From an uncultured Clostridia bacterium (lineage in GTDB: Bacteria > Bacillota > Clostridia > Christensenellales > Aristaeellaceae): 12,972 bases of DNA. The stretch covers positions 1 through 12,972 of the forward strand of contig CAMOUF010000230.1 in assembly GCA_946626395.1 (NCBI GenBank), in the 5' to 3' direction. The translations under genes were made by a program, and so were the position numbers. Under the pieces are notes generated by a model, which saw only the letters and a program-made list of their open reading frames with translations, searched no databases and was not told the DNA's origin. Shown in pieces: positions 6,436 to 12,972 of this stretch. Positions within the stretch are counted from its first letter, which is position 1. The number at the start of each line of letters is the position of its first letter.

Positions 6436-7565
6436 AAAGAATCGTAAAAATAACAATATTTGGCCTTTTCTTTGGGCTGATTCTTTTGTATAATGGAGGG
6501 GCGATGGCGGAGGAAACCGGCGAGGGGGCCCGGGCCTATGTGCTCCTGGAGGCAAAAACGGGCCGGGTGCTGGACGCCTGGAACGAAAACGAGCCCCTGC
6601 CCATGGCCTCCACCACCAAGATCATGACCGCGCTGATCGCCCTGGAACAGGGCGATTTGCAGGACACCGTGACCGCGGGAAAAAACGCCTTTGGGGTGCC
6701 GGGCACCAGCATTTATTTGGCCCAGGGGGAGCAATTGACCCTGGAGCAGATGCTCTACGGCCTGATGCTTGCCAGCGGCAACGACGCCGCCGTGGCCATC
6801 GCCGAGCATATCGGGGGCACGGTGGAAGGGTTCTGCGAACGGATGAACCAGCGGGCCCGGGAAATCGGCTGCCAAAATACGGCGTTTGCAACGCCCCACG
6901 GCCTGCCGGCGGAAGGACATTACACCACCGCCTACGACCTGGCCCTGATCGCCCGGGAAGCCATGAAGCTGCCCGCCTTTCGGGAAATCGTGTCCACCCA
7001 GCGGGCGTCCATTCCCTGGGCGGGCCATGAATACAGCCGGGTGCTGACCAATAAAAACCAGCTTCTGTCCACCTATCCCGGGGCTCTGGGCATCAAAACG
7101 GGCTACACCAAGGCGGCGGGCCGCTGCCTGGCCTTCGCCGCGGAGCGGGACGGGATGGAATTGATCGGCGTGGTGCTGAACTGCCCCAATTGGTTTGGGG
7201 AAGCCGCCGCCCTGCTGGACCGGGGCTTTGCCAATTGGCAGATGGCGACGATTTTGTCCGCCGGGGAAACGGTTCGGCAGGTGCCGGTCACGGGCGGCAG
7301 CCAAAGAAGCGTGGCCCTGGTGGCCCAAAGGGACGTGGCCGCGCCGGTGCCGATCGACCGCTGGCCTGACCTGGTGCTGAACATCCCGGATTCCCTGCCC
7401 GCGGGCATTCGCGCGGGGCAGATGCTGGGGGAAGCCCGGCTGATGGACGGGAGCGAAACCCTGATTTCCGTGCCGCTGATGGCGGCAGAGGACGTGGAGG
7501 AGCGCTCCTTTCGGCGGGGCTGGGAACGCCTTGAAGCCCGCTGGCCCCTGGCCGCGGGGGAATGA
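6432..7565 (+). CDS. D-alanyl-D-alanine carboxypeptidase (serine type, PBP5/DacB/DacF family)
   Basis: A 377-residue secreted enzyme that trims the terminal D-alanine of peptidoglycan stem peptides. The signal peptide covers residues 1-26 (hydrophobic core, AMA before the cleavage site). The penicillin-binding motifs are all present: SxxK as STTK at 60-63, SGN at 115-117 and KTG at 222-224. Residues about 271-355 form the C-terminal PBP5-type beta domain. The tail (359-377) is only weakly amphipathic, so membrane attachment is uncertain. The start overlaps the ytfJ stop, so the two are translationally coupled. Position between ytfJ and the pseudouridine synthase suggests the sporulation carboxypeptidase DacB, but sequence alone does not separate DacB from DacF, and the spmA and spmB genes usual beside dacB are missing. 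Confidence 0.93.
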   Translation: MKRIVKITIFGLFFGLILLYNGGAMAEETGEGARAYVLLEAKTGRVLDAWNENEPLPMASTTKIMTALIALEQGDLQDTVTAGKNAFGVPGTSIYLAQGEQLTLEQMLYGLMLASGNDAAVAIAEHIGGTVEGFCERMNQRAREIGCQNTAFATPHGLPAEGHYTTAYDLALIAREAMKLPAFREIVSTQRASIPWAGHEYSRVLTNKNQLLSTYPGALGIKTGYTKAAGRCLAFAAERDGMELIGVVLNCPNWFGEAAALLDRGFANWQMATILSAGETVRQVPVTGGSQRSVALVAQRDVAAPVPIDRWPDLVLNIPDSLPAGIRAGQMLGEARLMDGSETLISVPLMAAEDVEERSFRRGWERLEARWPLAAGE

Positions 7566-7661
7566 GCTCCCCGAAGGATTTTCCTATCTGTGGGCTGCGG
7601 CGGGCGCGGCGGTGTGGCTGCGGGCGCTGAAACGAACATACATTTGGAGGATACACAACCG

Positions 7662-8369
7662 ATGCGATTGCAGAAATACATGGCCCTGTGCGGGGTGGCC
7701 AGCCGCAGGCGGGCGGAGGAAATGATCGCCGCCGGGCAGGTGCAGGTAAACGGCGTCACCATCACCGAAATGGGCACCCAGGTGGAGGAAGAGGACGAGG
7801 TGCGCGTGGACGGAAAGGTAATCCATCCCGAGGCGGAAAAGCGCTATGTGCTCTATCACAAGCCCGCCGGGGAAGTGACCACCGTCAACGACCCGGAGGG
7901 CCGCGCCTGCGTGCTGGATCATTTCCGGGATTATCCTGTGCGGCTGTATCCCGTGGGCCGGCTGGACTACGACAGCGAGGGCCTGCTGCTTTTGACCAAC
8001 GACGGGGCCCTCACCGAACGCCTGCTGCATCCTTCCCATCAGGTGGATAAAACCTACCTGGCCCGGGTCACCGGCAAGGTGAGCCTGGACACCGTGCGTC
8101 TGCTGCGCCAGGGCGTGATGCTGGACGACCATAAAACCGCCCCGGCCAAGGTGCGCATCGTGAAAGAAGAAACCTTCGCCACGGTGGTGCTGGTCACCAT
8201 CCACGAGGGCCGCAACCGCCAAGTGCGCCGCATGTTCGAGGAGGCGGGCCACAAGGTGCTGCAATTGCGCCGGGTGCGCTTCGGCCCCCTGGAGCTGGGG
8301 GATCTGCCCCGGGGCCAGTGGCGGGAGCTGTCCCAGGAGGAGATCAGAAGGCTCATGGCGTTTTTGTAA
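7662..8369 (+). CDS. rluB: RsuA/RluB-family 23S rRNA pseudouridine synthase
   Basis: A 235-residue protein that isomerises a uridine in ribosomal RNA. An S4 RNA-binding domain occupies residues 1-48 (MRLQKYMALCGVASRRRAEE). The catalytic domain has the RsuA-type motif GRLDYDSEGLLLLTNDG (99-115) with catalytic Asp102, and HEGRNRQVRRM at 181-191. The start at 7662 begins exactly at the S4 domain and has GGAGG at 7646-7650. The frame open from 7590 adds glycine-rich sequence with no support. RluB (2605 in E. coli numbering) rather than RsuA or RluE is inferred from gene order, since rluB sits beside the dacB-spmAB cluster in Bacillus. No terminator is clear after it. Confidence 0.9.
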   Translation: MRLQKYMALCGVASRRRAEEMIAAGQVQVNGVTITEMGTQVEEEDEVRVDGKVIHPEAEKRYVLYHKPAGEVTTVNDPEGRACVLDHFRDYPVRLYPVGRLDYDSEGLLLLTNDGALTERLLHPSHQVDKTYLARVTGKVSLDTVRLLRQGVMLDDHKTAPAKVRIVKEETFATVVLVTIHEGRNRQVRRMFEEAGHKVLQLRRVRFGPLELGDLPRGQWRELSQEEIRRLMAFL

Positions 8370-8558
8370 AGGGATGCGTTTTTGTTCAGGCAAACTCAGA
8401 AGAACGCTTTCAGTCGTTGACAGTTCTAAGTTCCAAGTTCCAAGCTGATAAAGCTTTACGCTGTTTGGCGCGCCTGTGCCGGGCGTCGATTTTGCTTGGA
8501 ACATAGAACGAAAAAACGATACACGCATATTTGCTATACGAAAGGGGATATGATACCG
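8370..8558. other. Intergenic region before degV
   Basis: About 190 bp with no gene. It holds the copy B foldback element (8422-8509) and a ribosome binding site AAAGGGG (8541-8547). I could not find a convincing promoter. The only candidates have poor -10 boxes. Confidence 0.5.
8422..8509. repeat. Foldback element with GTTCTAAG/TTCCAAG arms (copy B)
   Basis: The left arm at 8422-8446 reads AGTTCTAAG, TTCCAAG, TTCCAAGCT in tandem. The right arm at 8494-8509 is GCTTGGAACATAGAAC, whose reverse complement matches the left arm with one difference over the aligned core. The arms enclose about 47 bp. The arm sequence is the same as in copy A (5360-5451). The element lies about 50 bp before the degV start. 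Confidence 0.6.
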
Positions 8559-9428
8559 ATGTTTTGGCTTGTGACTGACGCGGGGTGCGACCTGCCGCAG
8601 AGCTATGTGGAAAAAGTGGAAAAGATCACGGTGATGCCCATGGTATACACCATGGACGGGCAGGAGCATCCCTGCGCCCTGGGCGACGTGAGCACCTGGC
8701 ATCCCTTCTATGAAGCCCTGCGGGGCGGGAAGGTGGCCACCACCTCCCAGGTGAGCACCGAGGAATATTTGAAGGAATTCCGCAGGCTGATCGCCATGGG
8801 CGAAGAAGTGCTGGCGCTGGTGTTTTCCTCCGGCCTGTCCGGCACCTATCAGGCGGCCAATCTGGCCCGGGAAATCGTGCTGGAGGAGCATCCCGACGCC
8901 CAGATCAAGGTGGTGGATTCCCTGTGCGCCTCCGCCGGGGAAGGGCTGCTGGTGCATTACGCATTGGAAAAGCGGGCCCAGGGCCTGAGCCTGGAGGACG
9001 CCGCCGCCTGGCTGGTGGACAACCGGCAGCGGCTGGTGCACTGGTTCACGGTGGACGATTTGATGTTCCTGCGCCGGGGCGGCCGGGTCAGCGCCACGGC
9101 TGCGTTCATGGGCAGCATGCTGAAAATCAAGCCCATCCTGCATGTGGACTTTGAAGGCAAGCTGATTCCCCGGGAAAAGGTGCAGGGCAGGAAAAAGTCC
9201 CTGAAGCGCCTGGCGGAAAAGGTGAATGAATTGGCCGTGCCCCGGGACGGGCAGACCGTGTTCGTCTCCCATGGCGACTGCGAGGAGGACGCGAAATATA
9301 CCGTGCAGTGCCTGGAGGAATTGGGCTTCCACGCCAAGACCGTGCAGATGTCCCCCATCGGCGCCATCATCGGCGCCCACTCCGGCCCCGGCACCGTGGC
9401 CATTTTCTTCCTGGGCGAGCACCGGTAA
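8559..9428 (+). CDS. DegV family fatty-acid-binding protein
   Basis: A 289-residue DegV (EDD-fold) protein. N-terminal WLVTDAGCDLP (residues 3-13) matches the family's usual TDSxxDLP opening. TTSQVS is at 61-66, SSGLSGTYQ at 90-98, LRRGGRVS at 171-178 and IGAHSGPGT at 271-279. These are the regions that in FakB-type members bind a fatty acid carboxylate and contact the kinase FakA. The likely role is to hold a free fatty acid in the cytoplasm for phosphorylation or delivery. No fakA is in the window. AAAGGGG at 8541-8547 is 11 bases before ATG 8559 and only 2 before ATG 8550, which would add MIP. Both are possible. The frame open from 8496 starts inside a repeat and is rejected. A bidirectional terminator lies downstream. 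Confidence 0.88.
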   Translation: MFWLVTDAGCDLPQSYVEKVEKITVMPMVYTMDGQEHPCALGDVSTWHPFYEALRGGKVATTSQVSTEEYLKEFRRLIAMGEEVLALVFSSGLSGTYQAANLAREIVLEEHPDAQIKVVDSLCASAGEGLLVHYALEKRAQGLSLEDAAAWLVDNRQRLVHWFTVDDLMFLRRGGRVSATAAFMGSMLKIKPILHVDFEGKLIPREKVQGRKKSLKRLAEKVNELAVPRDGQTVFVSHGDCEEDAKYTVQCLEELGFHAKTVQMSPIGAIIGAHSGPGTVAIFFLGEHR

Positions 9429-9440
9429 GGCGGGAAAAAG

Positions 9441-9475
9441 GCATTAGGCAATAGGCATTAGGCAATAGGCATTAG
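9441..9475. repeat. Tandem repeat, 14-base unit, 2.5 copies
   Basis: GCATTAGGCAATAG occurs at 9441-9454 and 9455-9468 and is followed by half a copy (9469-9475). It lies 12 bp after the degV stop. The half-units GCATTAG and GCAATAG are near-duplicates, so the array can also be read as five 7-base units. Confidence 0.85.
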
Positions 9476-9490
9476 AACGAGAGTGAAGAA

Positions 9491-9592
9491 TTCAGAGCGC
9501 AGAACTCAGGCGGATAGGGTATGACAAGATCGCGCGGAATCATTGAAAAACAATATGATCTGAACTCTGTACGCTGAACTCTGCACACTGAA
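9491..9592. repeat. Foldback element with TTCAGAG/TTCAG arms (copy C)
   Basis: TTCAGAGCGCAGAACTCAG at 9491-9509 matches the reverse complement of 9574-9592 at 15 of 19 positions. The right side repeats CTGAACTCTG twice (9560-9569 and 9574-9583). Its design, with short tandem words in inverted arms around 50-65 bp of unrelated sequence, resembles copies A and B, but the words differ. Confidence 0.5.
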
Positions 9593-9623
9593 AAAATGGC
9601 CGCTCCTTTTTTGGAGGAGCGGC
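9590..9623. terminator. Bidirectional terminator between degV and proA
   Basis: GCCGCTCCT (9599-9607) pairs perfectly with AGGAGCGGC (9615-9623) around a seven-base loop. On the minus strand the stem follows the proA stop by about 15 bases and is followed by ATTTTTT. On the plus strand it is followed by TTGTTTTT (9624-9631), so it can also end degV transcripts. Confidence 0.85.
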
Positions 9624-9638
9624 TTGTTTTTGAACTTT

Positions 9639-10913
9639 TTAAAGATCCCGGTGGGTATATTTAAGGGTGCCGTTGACCGTGTCCTCCACGGTCTGGCCGG
9701 AGCCGATCAGGTGATATTTATAGGTACACAGGCCGTCCAGGCCCACAGGGCCCCGGGCGTGGAGCTTGCCGGTGGCAATGCCCACCTCCGCCCCGAAGCC
9801 ATAGCGGAAGCCGTCGGCAAAGCGGGTGGAGCAGTTCACATACACCCCCGCGCTGTCCACCCCCGTCAGGAAGCGGCGCTGGGCGGCGGGGTCGTTGGTG
9901 ATGATGGCGTCGGTGTGGTGGGAGCCGTGGCGGTTGATAAAGGAAATCGCTTCCTCCAGGGAATCCACCAGTTTGATGGATAAAATGGCGTCCAGATATT
10001 CGGTGTCCCAGTCCTGGTCATCGGCGGCCCGGCAGTCAATGATCGCCCGGACCTCCGCATCCCCCCGCACCTCCACGCCCTTTTCCCGCAGCGCCCGGGC
10101 GCAGCCGGGCAGGAACGCGGCAGCGATATCCCGGTGCACCAGCAGCGTTTCCGTGGCGTTGCATACCGCCAGGGCCTGGGTCTTGGCGTCCACGGTGATT
10201 TTGACCGCCATGTCCACATCGGCGTCCCGGTCCACATAGGTGTGGCACAGGCCCTCGGCGTGGCCCATGACAGGGATGGTGGTATGCTCCATGATATAGC
10301 GCACAAAGGCGTTGCTGCCCCGAGGAATAATCAGGTCAATGCTCTGATCCTGGGTGAGCATATCATTTACGTCGTCCCTTGTTTCCAGCAGGGCGGCCCA
10401 GCCCTCCGGCAGAATGCCCGCGGCCCCCTCCAGCAGAGCGGCCATCAGGGCGCGGTTGGTGCGCAGGGCTTCCCGTCCGCCCTTGAGCAGGGCGGCGTTG
10501 CCGCTCTTTAAGCACAGGGAGGCGATCTGCGCCAGGGCGTCGGGCCGGGATTCAAAGATGACCCCGATGACCCCGATGGGGCAGCTGACCCGATACAGGT
10601 TAAGGCCCGGCGTCAGCTCCCTGGCCAGGGTCACCCGGCCCAAAGGATCGGGCAGGCGAAGGAGGGAATCCAGGCCGGACAGCACATCCGCCATTTTCTT
10701 CTCATCAAATTTCAGCCGTTTCAGCAGGGGCCCGGCCAATTGCTCCGCCTGGGCCTGGGCCATGTCCAGTTCGTTTTGCGCGTAGATTTCTGCCGCGTGG
10801 CCGCGCAGGGCTTTCTGAATGCCCCGGAGGGCGGCGTTTCTTTCCTCCGCTGTCAGCGCCGCCAAAGCGTAAGACGCCTGCCGCGCCGCTTTGGCCCAGG
10901 ATTTCTGCTCCAT
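9639..10913 (-). CDS. proA: Glutamate-5-semialdehyde dehydrogenase (gamma-glutamyl phosphate reductase)
   Basis: A 424-residue cytoplasmic enzyme that reduces gamma-glutamyl phosphate with NADPH to glutamate semialdehyde, the second step of proline synthesis. Length is typical. Seen motifs are PIGVIGVIFESRPD (residues 112-125), LKGGREAL (143-150), PRGSNAFVRYI (197-207), the catalytic Cys251 in AVCNATETLLVH (249-260), and DGFRYGFGAEVGIATGKLHARGP (367-389, quoted by its ends as DGFRYG and ARGP). The start at 10913 begins with the family's usual helix and has GGAGG at 10921-10925, seven bases upstream. The frame open to 11003 runs through a candidate promoter and is rejected. The usual partner proB is not next to it and must be elsewhere if proline is made by this route. 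Confidence 0.96.
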   Translation of the reverse strand: MEQKSWAKAARQASYALAALTAEERNAALRGIQKALRGHAAEIYAQNELDMAQAQAEQLAGPLLKRLKFDEKKMADVLSGLDSLLRLPDPLGRVTLARELTPGLNLYRVSCPIGVIGVIFESRPDALAQIASLCLKSGNAALLKGGREALRTNRALMAALLEGAAGILPEGWAALLETRDDVNDMLTQDQSIDLIIPRGSNAFVRYIMEHTTIPVMGHAEGLCHTYVDRDADVDMAVKITVDAKTQALAVCNATETLLVHRDIAAAFLPGCARALREKGVEVRGDAEVRAIIDCRAADDQDWDTEYLDAILSIKLVDSLEEAISFINRHGSHHTDAIITNDPAAQRRFLTGVDSAGVYVNCSTRFADGFRYGFGAEVGIATGKLHARGPVGLDGLCTYKYHLIGSGQTVEDTVNGTLKYTHRDL

Positions 10914-10946
10914 GTCTGTCCCTCCCCGTTTTTTCCAGTCCTTCCT

Positions 10947-10975
10947 ACTATAAACGAATCTGAGAAAAAATACAA
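10947..10975 (-). promoter_or_regulatory. Candidate proA promoter
   Basis: On the minus strand TTGTAT (10970-10975) is followed after 17 bases by TATAGT (10947-10952), which matches TATAAT at five of six positions. The start of transcription would be near 10940, about 27 bases before the proA start codon. The -35 box matches only in TTG. Confidence 0.5.
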
Positions 10976-11012
10976 GGATTTCTATCAAGAAGAACAGCGG
11001 CAAAACGGAAAA

Positions 11013-12158
11013 TCAACGTCCGTCCTCCAGGGCGTGGTCGATGGCGATATGACCGCCGCTCCATACCTTTTTCCCTGTCCAGGGTTCATCCGGGTCCTGC
11101 CAGAAGGGGTCCTGAGGCGGCAGGCCCAGGGGAAGAAACACCGCGCTGCACAGATACAGGGAGCCCACATTGATGTAGGATTCCGCCAATTCCGGCTGGC
11201 TGCCGATAATGCCCGGCAGCAGGAAGCCCTGCTCATCGAACATGGAAGCGCTGTTCATCACCCGTTTGATCACCGCCGTCAGGCCGCAGCGCACGGCGGC
11301 AGGGGATAGCGGGGGCTCCAGCATATGCTCCAGCGCCGCCTGGGCCAGCATCTGGAAGGCCCCGAACCGATAGCAGATGGAGCGGCCAATGATGGGATAG
11401 CTGCCCTCCGGCCCGATCATCCGCTCCAACTGGGCGGCGTGCCGGGCGGCGCGGCGGTTCACGGATTCCCGCATGGCCTCGATTTCCGGGTGCCTCTCCC
11501 CCATCAGGTTCACCAAATCCACATACATGGGCTGGATCACAAAGCTGTTGTAATAATCCCAATGATAGGCCGGGCCGTCGCCGTACACCCCGTCCCCCAC
11601 ATACCAGCCCTGAAAGCAGCGCAGGGCGGTCAGCAGCCGGAAGGCGTCGTATTCCTCCCCCAGCACATACAGCCCCGCCTCCACCATGGCGGTGAAAAAG
11701 AGCCAGTTGGTGGGGATCGCGGGAATGGCCCGGGAGGCGCGCAAGGCGTCGGCCAGGCGCTTTTTTGTCTGCGGGTTCATGGCATGGGCCAGGGCCTTGG
11801 GCGCGCGCACAATGGCGTGGGCCAGGAAGGCCGCGTCCACCAGGGGCTGGCCGTCCCGGTCAAAGAGCATGTAATCCGGGGAGGCGGGGTCCGTGCCCCG
11901 GTCCATGCACAGCAATGCCTTTTCCCGCCATGTTGCCTGCAGCGTTCTTTCTTCCGGGTCCAGGCTGTCCGCGTCCGCTTCCAGCCAGGGCGCCAGCCCC
12001 AGCATGCTGCGGCCAAAGGCTTCCAGGGGAGCGAACCGCGCCCGCTCCGGATGAAAGGAAAGGGGCAGCGAAGATTTCAGTTTTCCTTCCGCCAGCGCGT
12101 CCAGCACCGGCGACACAATTTTCAGCATGGCGTCCAGCCATTCCCCGCGGACATTCAT
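11013..12158 (-). CDS. DUF2264 domain-containing protein (putative glycosidase-fold enzyme)
   Basis: A 381-residue protein of the DUF2264 family. The strongest signature is YGDGPAYHWDYYNSFVIQPM (192-211). Others are FAPLEAFGRSMLGLAPWL (42-59), PTNWLFFTAMVE (149-160), GSYPIIGRSICYRFGAFQ (252-269) and ESYINVGSLYLC (326-337). The many aromatic and acidic residues and the helical repeats fit the alpha/alpha-barrel fold of six-hairpin glycosidases, but no member's substrate is known to me. There is no signal peptide, so it should act in the cytoplasm on imported oligosaccharides. The start at 12158 has GGGAGG eight bases upstream. The frame open to 12296 is rejected because it crosses a terminator. 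The neighbouring Gfo/Idh/MocA gene supports a role in sugar catabolism. Confidence 0.85.
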   Translation of the reverse strand: MNVRGEWLDAMLKIVSPVLDALAEGKLKSSLPLSFHPERARFAPLEAFGRSMLGLAPWLEADADSLDPEERTLQATWREKALLCMDRGTDPASPDYMLFDRDGQPLVDAAFLAHAIVRAPKALAHAMNPQTKKRLADALRASRAIPAIPTNWLFFTAMVEAGLYVLGEEYDAFRLLTALRCFQGWYVGDGVYGDGPAYHWDYYNSFVIQPMYVDLVNLMGERHPEIEAMRESVNRRAARHAAQLERMIGPEGSYPIIGRSICYRFGAFQMLAQAALEHMLEPPLSPAAVRCGLTAVIKRVMNSASMFDEQGFLLPGIIGSQPELAESYINVGSLYLCSAVFLPLGLPPQDPFWQDPDEPWTGKKVWSGGHIAIDHALEDGR

Positions 12159-12226
12159 GATTGTTTCCTCCCTTGGCGTTTGGGTGAGTAATTCTTCGCC
12201 CGCCCGGCGATTTCCTGCTCTTTGGC

Positions 12227-12255
12227 GAAAAGGAGGAGCGCTCGTCCGCTCCTCC
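12227..12255 (-). terminator. Intrinsic terminator after the Gfo/Idh/MocA gene
   Basis: On the minus strand GGAGGAGCG pairs perfectly with CGCTCCTCC (9 bp, arms 12247-12255 and 12232-12240) around a six-base loop, followed by TTTTCGCC. The T-run is short (four), so termination may be partial. If partial, DUF2264 could be transcribed from upstream. Otherwise it needs a promoter in 12159-12226, where I found none that is convincing. Confidence 0.7.
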
Positions 12256-12306
12256 CCTTGCTCTGCCGCCTCCTGTCCGCTCTGAACACGGATCAAAGGC
12301 GTTGCC

Positions 12307-12972
12307 TTATTTGGTTCCCGCGTAGGAATTGGCGGTATCGGCGAACACGGCGGCCTTGGCTTCCTTCCGGCGGGAGGTGGCCACGCGCTTCATCAGCTCG
12401 TCATAATACAGGTTTTCATCGAAGGGCAGCTCCACGGGCTTGCCCAGGAAAGCGGACAGGTGCATGGCGTTGGACAGGGTCAGGCCGTTGATGCCTTCCT
12501 CGCCGCCCGCCACCAGGGGCTCGCCCCGCAGGATGGCCCCGGCCCAGGCATTCAGCACGCCCTGATGCTGGGGGTTCTGTCCGTCGGTTTCCACTTCGAT
12601 CTCCCGGCAGGGCACGGCGCCAAAGGGCGCGGTGTTGGTTTTGCTCCACTCCTGCTCCAATTGTTCAAACTCTGCCAGATACAGCTTTTCCCCCTCGGCG
12701 ATGAGCTGGGCCCCGTCCATCTGCACTTCAAAGCGGTTGGTGCCGTGGGGGTCGCCGGTGGAGGTAATGAACACGCCGGTGTGGCCATCCTCATATTCCA
12801 TCAGGGCGGTCACATCGTCCTCCACCTCAATGTCGTGCCACTGGCCATAGCGCATATAGGCCTGCACCTTTTTGGGCATACCCAGAATCCACTGCCAGAG
12901 GTCCAATTGATGGGGGCACTGGTTCAGCAGCACGCCGCCGCCCTCGCCGCTCCAGGTGGCCCGCCAGTCGCC
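12307..12972 (-). CDS. Gfo/Idh/MocA family oxidoreductase, 3' part only
   Basis: The frame is open to the window edge, so the N-terminal NAD(P)-binding Rossmann domain and the start are outside. The visible 221 residues are the C-terminal substrate-binding domain. GEGGGVLLNQCPHQLDLW, just inside the edge, is the typical motif after the first catalytic lysine region, with the conserved His of PHQLD. VTALMEYEDGHTGVF and GDPHGTNRFEV further on belong to the beta-sheet of the domain. Family members oxidise or reduce sugars, inositols or sugar derivatives with NAD(P). The substrate is unknown here. A GTG inside the frame at 12933 is not a real start, since the motif continues upstream of it. A terminator follows at 12227-12255, and the DUF2264 gene lies beyond it. 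Confidence 0.9.
   Translation of the reverse strand, partial: GDWRATWSGEGGGVLLNQCPHQLDLWQWILGMPKKVQAYMRYGQWHDIEVEDDVTALMEYEDGHTGVFITSTGDPHGTNRFEVQMDGAQLIAEGEKLYLAEFEQLEQEWSKTNTAPFGAVPCREIEVETDGQNPQHQGVLNAWAGAILRGEPLVAGGEEGINGLTLSNAMHLSAFLGKPVELPFDENLYYDELMKRVATSRRKEAKAAVFADTANSYAGTK

Noticed and set aside
6363..7328. A 321-codon minus-strand frame
   Set aside because: It is antisense to the carboxypeptidase, which has signal peptide and all three catalytic motifs.
7584..9422. A 612-codon minus-strand frame
   Set aside because: It is antisense to both rluB and degV and crosses the intergenic repeats between them, so it is a shadow of two real genes.
9441..9592. A CRISPR array
   Set aside because: The 14-base units are directly adjacent with no spacers, and no cas gene is in the window.

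Overview
This window reads as a chromosomal segment of a GC-rich, spore-lineage member of the Bacillota, probably class Clostridia. The evidence is a conserved sporulation gene order (DUF2953, YtfJ/GerW, D,D-carboxypeptidase, RluB-type pseudouridine synthase), a DegV protein, a degenerate HPr-family protein, strong AGGAGG-type ribosome binding sites and canonical TATAAT promoters. The genus cannot be told from the sequence. No phage, insertion-sequence transposase, CRISPR, rRNA or tRNA gene is visible.

Layout. Positions 1-231 hold only repeats and hairpins. A small HPr-like gene (minus, 278-505) has its own clear promoter (535-563) and a bidirectional terminator (232-264). Next on the minus strand is a two-gene operon with its own promoter (4890-4918): a short-chain dehydrogenase (4014-4835), then a 1115-residue three-domain enzyme (633-3980) that fuses an adenylate-forming acyl ligase, an acyl carrier protein and a PLP-dependent alpha-oxoamine synthase. 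This is the most interesting part of the window. One polypeptide appears able to activate a fatty acid, load it on its own carrier domain and condense it with an amino acid. The neighbouring reductase could then reduce the resulting ketone. That logic matches the first two steps of sphingoid-base synthesis, or synthesis of another long-chain amino alcohol.

From 4836 to 5488 there is no gene, but there is a promoter for the operon to the left, a 136-bp foldback (MITE-like) element and a second, smaller foldback element. The plus-strand genes follow: DUF2953 membrane protein (5489-6061), YtfJ (6037-6435) and a secreted D-alanyl-D-alanine carboxypeptidase (6432-7565), all overlapping, then the pseudouridine synthase (7662-8369). 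The spmA and spmB genes that sit between the last two in Bacillus subtilis are missing. A DegV fatty-acid-binding-type protein (8559-9428) follows a foldback element of the same family as the one before DUF2953.

The right end is on the minus strand: proA (9639-10913), a DUF2264 protein (11013-12158) and the 3' part of a Gfo/Idh/MocA oxidoreductase (12307 to the window edge) that ends in a good terminator. The last two suggest a sugar or glycoside catabolic locus continuing beyond the window. Intergenic DNA is unusually rich in short inverted and tandem repeats.
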